DNA of 64,000 bases from Luzula sylvatica. Its lineage: Eukaryota; Streptophyta; Magnoliopsida; Poales; Juncaceae. The notes under the pieces are model-generated. The model had not been told where the DNA came from. It made no database searches and worked only from the letters and a program-made list of their open reading frames with translations. The DNA lies in NCBI GenBank assembly GCA_946800325.1, contig OX326956.1:75837087-75901086 (forward strand), in the 5' to 3' direction. The translations under genes were made by a program, and so were the position numbers. This document shows, one piece after another, positions 23,446 to 35,354 of the stretch; within the stretch, counting starts at the first letter, position 1, and the number at the start of each line of letters is the position of its first letter.

Positions 23446-25054
23446 TGTTGGTTCAAATTTCCTGGAGTTTGATTATCTCAAAATAATGTCGATACCACTA
23501 ATCTATTTGCGGGAGTGACATTTATAGAGATAGAATACGTAACCCACAAAAGGATCAAAAGAAGAATCAAGATGTCGAAAGTCAAGACGGTGAAGAAACG
23601 ATGGCACGAAAATGCTTGATCAAGTGAAGACATCAAGACATCGAAGATTCCGCAAGTTGGGATATCACATAAATCACCAAAACAACTTATAGGTATCCCT
23701 AAACTTGTTTATGAATTATTAAGCTCAAGATTAGTCAAAGAAATATATTCAAAATCCATTAAAATGATGAAATAATAAAACAGATTTCCAGAAGCATGTC
23801 GGTTATAACGGACCTTAGGTCGGTTATAACGGACATCATGTCGGTTATAATGGACCTCATGTCAGTTATAACGGACATACATAAATATTGTTAAAAAGAG
23901 CATGTCCATTATAACGGACCACATGTCAGTTGTAACGGACCTCATGTCCGTTATAACGGACCTCAGGTCAGTTATAACGGACATTCAACAATAGTTGTTA
24001 ATAAGAGCATGTACGTTATAACGGACCTCATGTCAGTTATAACGGAGTATGTCAGTTATAACGGGCTTACTCTCGGTTATAACGGACTTGTGAACTCACT
24101 TCAGAATTAACCAATCACTCTCTTATTCCGTTGTAACGGAATCACCAATCCGTTGTAACGGACACATACTAACCGTTATAACGGAAGAGTCTCAGTTATA
24201 ACGGAACCATAGAATAAATCTGAAGTGAAGTCACAGTAAGATGTCGGTTATAACGGACCTAAACTCAGTTGTAACGGAGTAGGTCGGTTATAACGGACCT
24301 AAACTCAGTTGTAACGGAGTAGGTCGGTTATAACGGACCTAAACTCAGTTATAACGGACTATGGAATTTTCGAATATATTGCCTTTAACGGCTAGTTTGA
24401 CTTTGAGTCCGTTGTAATGGACCTCACGTCAGTTATAACGGACTATGCAGAAAAAGCATATTAAGGGAAGGGTCTATGTGTTCTATAAATAGAACCCTTC
24501 CCTCATTCTCTCACATTATCTCAACCAATATATTTTCCCAATCAAAAGAGAGAATCCTAGCTTTAAATCTTGAGCTTAATCATCTAAACATTCTTAGAGA
24601 TTATTAGATCCAATTTCGAATCCACTACTACACGATTCCCAACTTGCGTGACCGATCACGACTAGTTCGTTAGTAGTAAATTGTAATAGGCTAGTTACTA
24701 ATTGTAAAGCCCGCCATTGATCGATAAATTCGTGTAAATCGATCAAGGCGAACCTCGTAATTGTTTGAGTTGGGTATTCAATCGAAAGCCGAAAAGGTGC
24801 AAGGGAATCCCGGAGACGTAGGTACTTGCAATCAATCGAGTCGGTCGATTGAGCAAGTAGCCGGTGAGTTAAAGCTACAAAGCAACCACCTACCGAACTC
24901 CGTAAACAAATATCGCGTGTTATTTGTTTCGGTATTGTATTTATTTCTCTAATTTATTTATGCTTCCGTACAAAATTATAATTGTATCCATTACCGCGAA
25001 AATTGGACCTTAGGACTTCCTATTCACCCCCCTCTAGGTCTAAATTAAACAACA
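23446..25054 (+). repeat. Left LTR of element A
   Basis: A 1609-bp LTR, TG..CA. It contains a palindrome array (23798-24444) upstream of a TATA box CTATAAATAG at 24483-24492. It is followed two bases later by the primer site. Compared with the right LTR there are scattered substitutions and a different number of palindrome units, so A is older than C, D and F. Confidence 0.9.
23798..24444. repeat. Array of CGGTTATAACGG palindromes in the A LTR
   Basis: About twenty units of GTCMGTTATAACGGACC and variants (CCGTTGTAACGGA), irregularly spaced, ending about 40 bp before the TATA box. Each carries AACGG on one or both strands. The right LTR carries the homologous array at 44768-45302. Confidence 0.9.
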
Positions 25055-25056
25055 AT

Positions 25057-25068
25057 TGGTATCAGAGC
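25057..25068 (+). other. Primer-binding site of element A
   Basis: TGGTATCAGAGC, two bases after the LTR end AACA; the standard initiator-tRNA-Met site of plant copia elements. Confidence 0.9.
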
Positions 25069-26268
25069 AAAATACTAACCGTCTCTTTGTGTAAGTGACA
25101 ATTTTGTTGGGTTATCTACACCCCATCGAGTCCGCGCAGCGGATAATTATTGGACTCGACGGAGTACAAATCCCCGAGATCTCATCTACGATTTGTTTAT
25201 CAAATTGCCTATAACTAATATAACGTAAATCTAATAAACGTAATATTTGTACCTAGCGAAATTGATCGCTTACGAAGGGTTTGTCGCTGCGAAGCCTTCA
25301 CTTCCGTTCACGTCGCACCTTTTCGTTCGCACCTTTTCGCTCGTACCGGTTCGTCCCACGCCCAAACCGATCGTCTTTCTCCGTTCGTCTTCTCGTCGGT
25401 TGATGAACTTAACTCGTTAGTACGCAAACGTATACGTACCTCTACTCGTATCCACCGCGAAATGGGAGTCGTCGGATAATCGTGAAACTGCCTAGACGCC
25501 TCGTAATCACTCTTGCTTAAACTCTTGCCGGAATCAATGGAGAATTCCGGCGAACTTTTCTCTCTCTTAATTACTGGATTAATTAGTGGAAATAATGGTT
25601 GCTTAGATTGATTTGATTGAGTGAGATTAGGGTCCTATTTATAGAATAACTCGTATTCCTTCACCAGTAAATAGACACTCTTTAATCAATCAAATGATAC
25701 TTTTATATGCATGAAAGGACAAGTTTCTAGAAGATTTGATCAAAAGATGTGTCTCCTGCAGAATCATCAGACACACTTTCACTAAACTGGAATTTCTACC
25801 GACTTAGGTCCGTAATTAACAGGAACTTTCTGAACTAAACTTCTCGATGATCTTATCACCTTTCCAACAAATCCTAGTTTATCCAATTTGGATATCCAGT
25901 CCGAAAGTTATGCTAGTTTTAGTAAACATTCGCGTCCTTTCGTCGAACTGTCGCAACCTTTCGTGTATTTCATTAGAATGAACGTCCTACGTTATTCAAA
26001 TGTTTTTCCTCTGAATATGAAAGTTGTTGATAATCCAATTATCTAACTTATGAGAGTTGAATCATCCAAATCGGTGTTGGTATGCGAAAGTTATGTCCGT
26101 TTTAGTAAAACTGTTCCAAACAGATTTTTCCTAAAATCTTATCTTATCAATCTAATTATGTATATCATATATACATATGTGCATCTAATACACATGTTAT
26201 ATTTCTATGAACTACCATGTTCATATATCCTTCTACGTACGATTTTACCGTAGATGTGAAACTGCATT

Positions 26269-26859
26269 TGTAGGGTTACGCACGCTTATATCAAAGTGTG
26301 CAGCGGAATTAGTCTCGCATGCATAACCTAATTCTACCGGGATCACGCCCTAAAACCAACGAAAAAGGAAGAGTTTCGGAGAATTACCTCGTACAAGTTA
26401 GTACGTGTCGATTACTTCTCCAAATCCGTGAACCTTCTCCAAGGAATGCTAGTGCAGTCCCTCTACTCGTGTCCACCTTGATTTCGACCGATCGGAAATC
26501 ACCAACGCCGTTCTAGTCGACGTCACGATTGAATCTCTCAAATCCTTTTCTCAATTCTCCCTCTCAATCTCTCAGATCTAATCTGAATTCTGTGGAAGAA
26601 GAAGAAGAGAAACGACGGCTCAAAACCCTAGGTCAGAAAAAGACTTAACCTAAAACGAAATCAGAATTTCATATATATAGAACTTAAGTCCATTCTGAAC
26701 GCACTTTAAGTGCGTTCGAACGCACACTGTTCTGACTTCAGATAGGAAAGTCCGTTCGAACGCACTCCAAGTTCGTTCCGAACGGACATACTTCTGACAG
26801 CAGATTTGTCTATTTATATAAATTCTTCCAAGTTAATTCTTAAGCCATATTATCTTTCA
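26269..26859 (-). repeat. 3' LTR of element C
   Basis: TG..CA on both strands, 591 bp. It contains the palindromes GTGCGTTCGAACGCAC and GTTCGTTCCGAACGGAC (26687-26789) and TATA-like TTTATATAAATA nearby. Confidence 0.9.
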
Positions 26860-27859
26860 AACTCCCTCTTGGATTAAGACTTAATCAACTTGGCCATATG
26901 TCCAACATATGTCGTGAGATCTAATCACACGTGATTCCATTTTGTTTGTCCAACAAACTTATTGGTGAGCATTATCTTGAGAATCCGATATATTACGAAA
27001 TCTTGGTTTGACCTTGTAGGTTCGTCTAAGACTGGCAGTGGATATGGCAGCATTCCACAAGGTATTGCGAGCACTAGACTGCCGTTAATACCTACCCAGA
27101 ATTAGCACGAAAAAGGTGGAGAACACCTTTATGAAGATGCAGTACATCTTCATGCCTAACTCAGATAAGTGTTACTAGTCCTCTTGTTCGCGATATCTTC
27201 TGATCAAAAGAGTCACGGTGAAGCCTAAGACTTCAAGTCATCCTCTATTCTTTTTGATCAGATATACTCTTTCCCGATAAGAATTAGATTGATAATTACA
27301 ATGCGAACTCCATGAGTTCCATCGAGCTTGGCCAAGCATTTCATCAATCTCAATTCAATCGAGGGGCCCGAGAGATATCTCCGTCTATCCTTTTCAAGGT
27401 TAGAAAGGAACAATTCCTATCTTGCAATCTCACATCCTTTGCCTATGCTAAAAACAATACCCAATAGTAATCTCTGCTACACAGTTACGCGTAGGGTTAA
27501 TTATATCAAAGCATTGTCCTTTCACATACTAGGTATCCGTGAGATCACTCAAGTATGAAGAACTAAAACACACTATCTGGATATGAGTTCGTCTCCAATG
27601 ACTCTGACCATGTCACAAACTCATATAGTGGTCTGTCCAATATACGACGCCGCGTATATCCATATTCTAGAATCGACGCTACCGTCCCAGATCAGTAAAA
27701 CATGATCATCTCATCTACGAATATGCCAGTGTATGTAAAAGTCTCCATTCAGTGAATGGACTACCTGGTTCAAACCTATGAACAACTTTATACACCAGGG
27801 ACGTTTTAGAATTATATTCATTCCGTTTAGTGGTTTTACTATCATTCAGTTGACGAATC

Positions 27860-27890
27860 AATATGTCAGACTATGGCCATGCAACATATT
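27860..27890 (-). ncRNA. Hairpin motif copy downstream of element C pol
   Basis: On the minus strand AATATG and CATATT flank a core TTGCATGGCCATAGTCTGA, the same core as the two leader hairpins at 32496-32606. It lies between the pol stop and the 3' LTR, so the motif occurs at both ends of the element transcript. Confidence 0.5.
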
Positions 27891-28157
27891 ATTCTCAACT
27901 GACTCGATGCACTAAACTAGAATAAAATTCAAGGTCTATCCGATTATTATAATCGAATAACCTCTCACACACTTTCTTGTTATTTAAAATTTTTGAAATA
28001 TGAAGGTTTAGGTCATATAATGAATAATAATATAAATATCTGTCTCATAAACAAATACAATCCAATAACACGCCTAGGGCATAATAAATGTTCTCCCACT
28101 TGCACTAGGCAGATCTAATCGCCTTATGCAATAAGAAACATAAATAAAACACCCAAT

Positions 28158-31100
28158 CTAACACTGCAATAGATATCCCAATCCTATCGTCCTAGCATGC
28201 TGCTCATGCTTGGCACGTGATAGTGGCTTCGTAAATGGATCGGCCACGTTATCATCAGTAGGTATCTTCATTATTTTCACGTCACCTCTCTTCGTAATCT
28301 CACGAATCAAGTGGTAACGCCGGAGTACATGCTTGGACCTGTGATGCGCTCGCGGTTCCTTTGATTGTGCTATTGCTCCGTTATTGTCACAATACACATC
28401 CATGGGACCCGAGATGCTTGGCATAACTCCAAGTTCCATCACGAACTGTCGTAGCCAGACAGCCTCCTTTGCGGCTTCCGAAGCCGCGATGTATTCCGCT
28501 TCAGTTGTAGAATCAGCCACCGTCTTCTGTTTGGAGCTTTTCCAAACAACAGCTCCGCCATTGAGCGTGAAGACGTAACCACTTTGAGATTGGAAATCGT
28601 CCGGGCAAGTTTGGAAACTAGCATCTGTATATCCTTGGATAACCAGATCTCTTTCCGCACCACCATAGACAAGAAACATATCTTTAGTATTCCTGAGATA
28701 CTTAAGAATGCTCTTGACTGCGGACCAGTGAACTTCCCCGGGATCAGACTGATAGCGGGAAGTCACACTCAACGCATATGCGACATCTGGTCTAGTACAT
28801 ATCATGGCATACATGATCGATCCTATAGCCGAAGCGTATGGGATCCGACTCATTCGCTCACGTTCAGCGTCCGTCGAAGGACACTGATCCTTGGTGAGAG
28901 CGATGCCATGTGACATTGGCAGAAATCCTTTCTTGGATTGCTCCATGTGAAACCTAGTTATCACTTTGTCAATATATGTACTTTGACTTAGTCCGAGAAG
29001 TCTCCTCGATCTATCTCTATAGATCTTCACGCCTAGAATATAGGCGGCTTCTCCTAAGTCCTTCATTGCGAATTGACTTCCCAAATATGTCTTAACCTGG
29101 TTAAGCATTGGGATGTCATTTCCAATGAGTAAGATGTCGTCCACGTACAGGATGAGGAATACGACCGAACTCCCACTGAATTTCTTGTATACACAAGGTT
29201 CCTCGATATTTTGAATGAAACCATACTTTGCGATGACCTCATCGAATCGTATGTTCCACGCACGAGATGCTTGTTTTAATCCATAAATGGATTTCACAAG
29301 CTGGCACACTTTATTCGTATTCTTTGGATCGACAAAACCCTCGGGTTGTGTCATATACACATCCTCGGTAAGGTTCCCATTAAGGAAAGCGGTTTTGACA
29401 TCCATCTGCCATATCTCATAATCGTGATATGCAGCTATTGCTAGAAGAATGCGAATACTTTTAAACATGGCTACTGGAGAAAACGTTTCATCATAGTCTA
29501 TACCATGAATTTGCTTGAAACCTTTCGCCACCAGTCTTGCTTTAAAAGTGTGTACATTACCATCCATGTTGGTTTTCTTCTTGAAAACCCATTTGCACCC
29601 AACGGTCTTAGCACCATTAGGTAGATCAATAAGATTCCAAACCTTATTATCATACATGGACTGGATCTCGGTTTTCATGGCTTCATGCCATTTCGAGGAA
29701 TCCAGGCTAGACATAGCACCTTTGTAGGAGGTTGGCTCGTCATCTAGAGTCAACTCATCATCGTCATTACTAATGAGAAATCCATATCTCTCAGGTTCTT
29801 GACGATTCCTACTAGATCTACGTATAGCTTGTGTACTAGAGTCTGGTTCACCATCCAATGGTAACTCAGAAGCTTGTTCCAGATCAACTTGTTCAGTTTG
29901 TGGTTCTCGAATTTCTTCGAGATCAATTTTACTCCCACTGGCTGGACGATCTAGGAATTCCTTCTCTAAGAAGTGTCCTCGTCGAGCCACGAAAACCTTG
30001 TTTTCGCTAGGCAAGTAAAAGTAGTATCCTTTTGTTTCTTGAGGATACCCCACAAATAAACACTTGTCTGATCTTGGCTCGAGTTTTTCCGTCAATAACC
30101 TTTTGACGTATGCCTCGCAACCCCAAATCTTTAGATAAGACAATGATGGCACCATGCCATGCCATAATTCATATGGTGTCTTTTCAACAGATTTGGACGG
30201 AACTCTATTCAGTATATGAGCGGCCGTTTGAAGCGCGAAACCCCAAAATGACTTTGGCAAATCCGTTCGACTCATCATCGAGCGAACCATGTCCAACAAG
30301 GTCCGATTCCTCCTCTCGGACACACCATTCCATTGGGGTGTACCGGGTGGAGTCCATTGTGATACTATACCACAATCTCGAAGATAGTCCTCAAACTCAT
30401 AGCTCAAGTATTCACCACCTCGATCCGATCGAATGGCTTTTACTTTTTTGCCCAGTTGAAGTTCTACTTCGTGTTGAAACTCTTTGAATTTCTCAAAAGT
30501 TTCACTTTTGTGACGCATTAAGTATAGATATCCATATCTACTATAATCGTCAGTAAAAGTCACGAAGTAGCGATACCCATTTCTAGCCTCGACACTCATC
30601 GGTCCACATACATCGGAATGTATGAGGGCCAACACATCTTTCGATCTTTCTCCTTTCTTGGAGAAAGGTGTCTTTGTCATCTTACCCATCAAACAAGATT
30701 CGCAATTTTCTATTGACTCTAAGTCAAAAGAATCTAGCACTCCATCCTTTTGGAGTCTAGCAATGCGTTTCTCGTTTATGTGTCCGAGACGACAATGCCA
30801 TGAGTATGTTTCATTAGTTTGAGTGGTATTTATGTTATAAATGGACTGATTATTGTTGTTATTATCTAAATCCAAGACATATAGACCATTTTCAACTAGA
30901 ACATTACTAAAGAAAATGTCATTCTTGCGAATAAAACAATCATTAGTACCAATAACTAATTCATATCCATCCGCAACAAGTCTCGAAACAGAAATAATAC
31001 TCCTACTCAAAGTAGGTACATAACAACAATTATCCAAAACTAAAATAAGTCCATTTGGCAAAGTTAAATCATACGTCCCTTCGGCTAATGCTGCTACTCG

Positions 31101-32105
31101 AGCTCCATTCCCGACGCGTAAATCAACTTCGCCACGAATCAACGATCTTCTACTTCTTAGGCCCTGCATATTATTACAAATATGAGTCCCACATCCAGTG
31201 TCCAACACCCATGATGATGAAGTAAAGAAATAAGATTCGATAACAAAAATACCTGATGCCGGTGTGTCCAAGGAAGCGGTCTTTTGCTTGCTCTCCCTCA
31301 GGAAGATCTCGCAATCACGCTTCCAATGCCCCTCCTTGAGGCAGTGGAAACACTTCTTGTCATCCTTGGCTTTCTTGCCTACAGGCTTAGGCGCAACCTT
31401 GTTGCCCTTTGCCTTCCTCTTCTTGTTTTTGTTCCCAGTGCGTGGACTCTTCCCTTCAACCACCAATACTTCCGAAGTCCTAGACTTCATGTACCGCGGT
31501 TTCATGTCAGCTTCGAATGTTCTGAGCATTCCGATAAGCTGGGGAATGGTCCTTTTCATGTCTGACATGTGGAAATGCGAAATGAACGAATCGAAACTCG
31601 GTGGCAGTGACAACATGATCAAATCAGTTTGTAACTCCACCTCGAATTTTATGCCAAGCCTCTCAAGATGATCGAAATATCCTTTCATCTTGAGAAGGTG
31701 CGAGCTAACAGGCGTACCATCTTGCATCTTGCATTGCGTCGCATTGCCAAGAGCTTGGTACTTCTCCACCCTTGCTTGAACCTGAAACATCTCCCTGAGT
31801 TGTTTCATAATCTCGTATGCATCCTGTTTCTCAAATTGGATTTGATATTCAGGAGCCATAGTAGCCAACATAAGGCATGTGACATCATTCGAATCGTCCA
31901 TCATGGTCGTATATTCGAATGTCTCATCCTCAGTTGCTGTATCTCCTGGCACAGGAGGGATAGGCGTCTCCAAGACATGTGCCTTTCCTTCCTGTTTCAG
32001 AACGAATCCCAGATTCCTCTGCCAGTCGAGAAAGTTCTTTCCGTTCATTCGTTCCCTTTCCAAAATGGGACGCAAACTAAAGCGGTTATTACTTGGTAAG
32101 GCCAT
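28158..32105 (-). CDS. gag-pol: Element C Gag-Pol polyprotein (Ty1/copia), full length
   Basis: One uninterrupted frame of 1315 residues from ATG to stop. Domains in order: gag (UBN2/Retrotran_gag_2 type, residues ~15-210); CCHC knuckle CFHCLKEGHWKRDC at 252-265; aspartic protease with LDTGCGTH at 301-308; pre-integrase zinc region with WHCRLGH (436-442) and CESCLMGK; integrase core with Asp498 (SDVCGP), Asp519/520 (FTDDYS) and Glu565 (GGEY); reverse transcriptase from GCKWVFKKK (836) through MDVKTAFLNG (901) to the YVDD box (987-990); RNase H with Asp1161 (TDAS), Glu1204 and the closing ADPFTKPL. All catalytic residues are present. Length and single-frame organisation are normal for plant copia elements. 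It would form virus-like particles in the cytoplasm, copy its RNA and integrate in the nucleus. With near-identical LTRs it may be capable of transposition; expression is unknown. Confidence 0.97.
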   Translation of the reverse strand: MALPSNNRFSLRPILERERMNGKNFLDWQRNLGFVLKQEGKAHVLETPIPPVPGDTATEDETFEYTTMMDDSNDVTCLMLATMAPEYQIQFEKQDAYEIMKQLREMFQVQARVEKYQALGNATQCKMQDGTPVSSHLLKMKGYFDHLERLGIKFEVELQTDLIMLSLPPSFDSFISHFHMSDMKRTIPQLIGMLRTFEADMKPRYMKSRTSEVLVVEGKSPRTGNKNKKRKAKGNKVAPKPVGKKAKDDKKCFHCLKEGHWKRDCEIFLRESKQKTASLDTPASGIFVIESYFFTSSSWVLDTGCGTHICNNMQGLRSRRSLIRGEVDLRVGNGARVAALAEGTYDLTLPNGLILVLDNCCYVPTLSRSIISVSRLVADGYELVIGTNDCFIRKNDIFFSNVLVENGLYVLDLDNNNNNQSIYNINTTQTNETYSWHCRLGHINEKRIARLQKDGVLDSFDLESIENCESCLMGKMTKTPFSKKGERSKDVLALIHSDVCGPMSVEARNGYRYFVTFTDDYSRYGYLYLMRHKSETFEKFKEFQHEVELQLGKKVKAIRSDRGGEYLSYEFEDYLRDCGIVSQWTPPGTPQWNGVSERRNRTLLDMVRSMMSRTDLPKSFWGFALQTAAHILNRVPSKSVEKTPYELWHGMVPSLSYLKIWGCEAYVKRLLTEKLEPRSDKCLFVGYPQETKGYYFYLPSENKVFVARRGHFLEKEFLDRPASGSKIDLEEIREPQTEQVDLEQASELPLDGEPDSSTQAIRRSSRNRQEPERYGFLISNDDDELTLDDEPTSYKGAMSSLDSSKWHEAMKTEIQSMYDNKVWNLIDLPNGAKTVGCKWVFKKKTNMDGNVHTFKARLVAKGFKQIHGIDYDETFSPVAMFKSIRILLAIAAYHDYEIWQMDVKTAFLNGNLTEDVYMTQPEGFVDPKNTNKVCQLVKSIYGLKQASRAWNIRFDEVIAKYGFIQNIEEPCVYKKFSGSSVVFLILYVDDILLIGNDIPMLNQVKTYLGSQFAMKDLGEAAYILGVKIYRDRSRRLLGLSQSTYIDKVITRFHMEQSKKGFLPMSHGIALTKDQCPSTDAERERMSRIPYASAIGSIMYAMICTRPDVAYALSVTSRYQSDPGEVHWSAVKSILKYLRNTKDMFLVYGGAERDLVIQGYTDASFQTCPDDFQSQSGYVFTLNGGAVVWKSSKQKTVADSTTEAEYIAASEAAKEAVWLRQFVMELGVMPSISGPMDVYCDNNGAIAQSKEPRAHHRSKHVLRRYHLIREITKRGDVKIMKIPTDDNVADPFTKPLSRAKHEQHARTIGLGYLLQC

Positions 32106-32495
32106 TAATTCTACAATTTTTGAAAAATAATGTAATTAATAACATGGTCTTTCATATAGTAAAATTCATTTTAATTAACTTGAAATTCCCATTATTTTAT
32201 CATTTCAAATAGCCCCCACTATTGAAACGGAGATTCGATACCTTAAATCTCATAATGGACAAGATCCCTATTTAACGTATTTCTAAGGTGACTATGGCCA
32301 ACCACTCAGAAAATACGTCACGTCGGGTAGGACGGTGTCCAATCATCTCCAAGACGATTCTTGCTTTATTCGTGAGGTCCGGTATTGAGTCCAACTCAAA
32401 ACCAGAGTGTGTGTACCTCACTCCTTGCCCCAAATCGTAGCCTAGCTAGCGAATTGGTCAAGTCCAAACCACAAATGGAGTATCACAAAATCAGC

Positions 32496-32606
32496 GAATT
32501 GACATGCCAGACTATGGCCATGCAACACATCAATTCCTAATCAATGCATGCCTTCCTTGCTACGTACGTGTAAATCTGTGCCAGACTATGGCCATGCAAC
32601 ACAGAT
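32496..32606 (-). ncRNA. Two-hairpin leader RNA motif of element C
   Basis: On the minus strand, hairpin one (32496-32536) pairs GAATTGATGTG with CATGTCAATTC through two G-U pairs, and hairpin two (32574-32606) pairs ATCTGTG with CACAGAT. Both enclose TTGCATGGCCATAGTCTGG, which folds as GCCA-TAGTC-TGGC. Element B has GCCT-TCGTC-AGGC at the same place: a compensatory change with the loop TNGTC kept. Confidence 0.6.
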
Positions 32607-33110
32607 AAACAAACACTAGTCTAGAAGGTTCCATTTAGGGAGGCATTAGACTTGATAATTACGTGGGAGGATTTTACTTTTTATTAAAATCATTTTATTT
32701 TATTTATTAACCAAAACAAATAAAATAATAAGGTATAGCATATTGGCCTTTTAGTTTTATGAGCAATCATAAAACCCTAAAATTCCCAACCCTAAAACCC
32801 AAGATGATTCCTTGCTTCATGTGAAGATCCAATCTTCGTGTCGTGTCGTCTTGCCTTGAAGGTCCTTCTTCAAAACTAAACCTATTTTATTTTATTACAA
32901 CTTTGGAAGACTCACCAGTCCCCACATAATGAAATAAAATACAATTTGGAAAGCTCACTGGCCCCCACACAATACACATTACAAGCATTCACAAACAATC
33001 ATCCCCGTTTTAGGCTATATGCTATACCGAATCGAATTTATAATTTGGAAATTTTAAATTATTGGGCATTTTTGACAGAAAGAAACCAAAATTTGGCTGT
33101 CCAGAACCTT

Positions 33111-33322
33111 GTTCGTTCGAACGCAACCCTAGGTTCGTTCGAACGCACAAACGACACAAAAATTTCAAATTTTCAAGCTAAGTCCGTTCCGAACGAACTC
33201 CAAGTCCGTTCCGAACGGACTAAAAAAATTTAAGGAATCATCACCTGATTTTTTTTTTTTTTTTTTTTCGAAAACCCGACCAGTTCGTCCAGAACGAACT
33301 CCAAGTTCGTTGGAACGGACTC
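33111..33322. repeat. CCGTT/AACGG-type palindromes in the C leader
   Basis: Six palindromic units such as GTTCGTTCGAACGCA, GTCCGTTCCGAACGAAC and GTCCGTTCCGAACGGAC within 210 bp, interrupted by a T run. They resemble those in the C LTRs. Confidence 0.8.
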
Positions 33323-33578
33323 GATACTGCCAGTTTCGTCAAAAACCTGATTTATGCGCCGTTTTGTCCGAAAATCAAATTTTCCACAGATCCAATATGT
33401 TTAACACTTTAATAACATGCAAATATCCAATATTTGATTCACTAAAGGTCTTTCAATCATCAATTTTGCTCAATTTTGTGTAATTTTGCAATTTTAGCCC
33501 AAAAATTCTAAAATTTCCTAAATTCGAACTAAAACATCGATTTTCGATGGTTTTAACGAGCGATTGCTCTGATATTAC

Positions 33579-34169
33579 TGTAGGGTTACGCACGCTTATA
33601 TCAAAGTGTGCAGCGGAATTAGTCTCGCATGCATAACCTAATTCTACCGGGATCACGCCCTAAAACCAACGAAAAAGGAAGAGTTTCGGAGAATTACCTC
33701 GTGCAAGTTAGTACGTGTCGATTACTTCTCCAAATCCGTGAACCTTCTCCAAGGAATGCTAGTGCAGTCCCTCTACTCGTGTCCACCTTGATTTCGACCG
33801 ATCGGAAATCACCAACGCCGTTCTAGTCGACGTCACGATTGAATCTCTCAAATCCTTTTCTCAATACTCCCTCTCAATCTCTCAGATCTAATCTGAATTC
33901 TGTGGAAGAAGAAGAAGAGAAACGACGGCTCAAAACCCTAGGTCAGAAAAAGACTTAACCTAAAACGAAATCAGAATTTCATATATATAGAACTTAAGTC
34001 CGTTCTGAACGCACTTTAAGTGCGTTCGAACGCACACTGTTCTGACTTCAGATAGGAAAGTCCGTTCGAACGCACTCCAAGTTCGTTCCGAACGGACATA
34101 CTTCTGACAGCAGATTTGTGTATTTATATAAATTCTTCCAAGTTAATTCTTAAGCCATATTATCTTTCA
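33579..34169 (-). repeat. 5' LTR of element C
   Basis: 591 bp, differing from the partner LTR at about four single bases. It has the same palindrome pair (33999-34097). Confidence 0.9.
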
Positions 34170-34194
34170 GCATTTCCTTCAGTCTCCCACTCAA

Positions 34195-35354
34195 TTTTAT
34201 ATCTACGTAAAACGTACTATACATATCATATATATGTATAATTTTTAGAGAGTTTATGTATATCCTATATACTTATTGTTCAAGCCCGACTTGTCTCATT
34301 TCTATGTGTGACCGTGTAGGTTCAACTTAACGATGGCCGTAAACTTATGCCTAAGTCTTACAAGCTTATGGACGGGATCTAGTCACTCCATCATAGCTAC
34401 CCATGTTAAATTGAATTTAAATGACTTTCATCATTTATACCTAATCTCGATATACGATTTTGGTTCTCTTGTTCGTGATATCCGTCAATGACGAGGCATG
34501 GTGATAGTCATCCCCTTTATGTAATTGACTTAATGTTTTTCCGATTTCTCATGAATTAATTTAACAATTGATCAATATCAATTTGTGCACTTGTTAATTT
34601 AATTCAATCGGTGGCCAACAAAATATCTATTTCTTTCGAAATGAACAATTCCTATCTTGATAATCACATTAATATTCATATTTCGTGACACACCCAATGA
34701 TAGCCTTATTACCCATTTACGGAATAATGTTAACTATATCAAAGTATGCAACTACGTATAAAAATTAATCAAGTGTTATCTCAAGTATGAAGCTACCAAA
34801 ACCTATTCGTTGCGATTCATTTTTAATGACTAAACCATGTTATGAATTCGCACCTTTTGGTCAAGTCCATACATATCAACTATATGTAACTATATTTCCG
34901 ATTTGACACGCTCTTTTGTCAATGATTAGTAAAGCTGAATCATCACCTCGGCAAACATACTAATCATGTTAGTCTATTATCATATAATAGAATATATTTA
35001 ACTCATTAAATATCCTAATCATAAATAGGGACAATTTTGAAATATATACTCTTATTAAATTTCGTTTTAAATAACATTTATTTTAAGTATTTAATATATG
35101 ACGTCTTTACTTAGTAAATCTTATTATACTAAACGCTCATATTTCGAGATATAAATCTGGATTAATATAACTAATTATATAACCACACACACAAGTTAAA
35201 ATAAAGCTAAATTGTAGAATAAACAAAACTAAATATTTTATTAAATCAAAATAAAAAGTTTTTACATTTATTGATTACATTTATTTATAGAACTAATAAT
35301 CCATCGTTTACGAAATTACTAAGGAATATTGGGATGAGATAGCTAATATAATCC
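34195..35354 (-). other. Element B 3' untranslated region
   Basis: AT-rich sequence between pol and the polypurine tract, homologous in patches to the same region of element D. No coding sequence is seen. Confidence 0.6.

Larger units (their letters stand above)
32106..33565 (-). other. Element C untranslated leader
   Basis: About 1.46 kb between primer site and start codon. It contains two hairpin motifs (32496-32536, 32574-32606) and a group of palindromes with CCGTTCCGAACGG or GTTCGTTCGAACGCA (33111-33322). There is no convincing coding sequence. Confidence 0.7.
26269..34169 (-). mobile_element. Element C: intact-looking copia retrotransposon, minus strand
   Basis: Two LTRs of 591 bp (26269-26859 and 33579-34169) differ at about four positions by eye. 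The target duplication is GCATT (26264-26268, 34170-34174). It has a complete polyprotein open frame at 28158-32105. The primer site (minus, 33566-33577) reads TAATATCAGAGC, two bases off the consensus. The polypurine tract AAGAGGGAGTT lies next to the 3' LTR at about 26860-26870. It is the youngest layer of the A-B-C nest. Confidence 0.95.
25105..34181 (-). repeat. 3' LTR of element B, split by element C
   Basis: The LTR occupies 25105-26268 and 34175-34181, with C and its GCATT duplication between. In element sense it starts TGAAGGAAATGCAGTTTCA, nearly the same as element D, and ends CCCAACA. A TATA box in the same sense, CTATAAATA, lies at about 25637-25645. Confidence 0.85.

Noticed and set aside
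23798..24444. Palindromic repeats with spacers resembling a CRISPR array
   Set aside because: Unit length and spacing vary, the arrays lie in LTRs of a plant retrotransposon and are duplicated in the partner LTR, and there are no cas genes. They are LTR palindromes.
31264..32130. Plus-strand open frames of 83-143 codons
   Set aside because: They are antisense shadows of the intact element C polyprotein.
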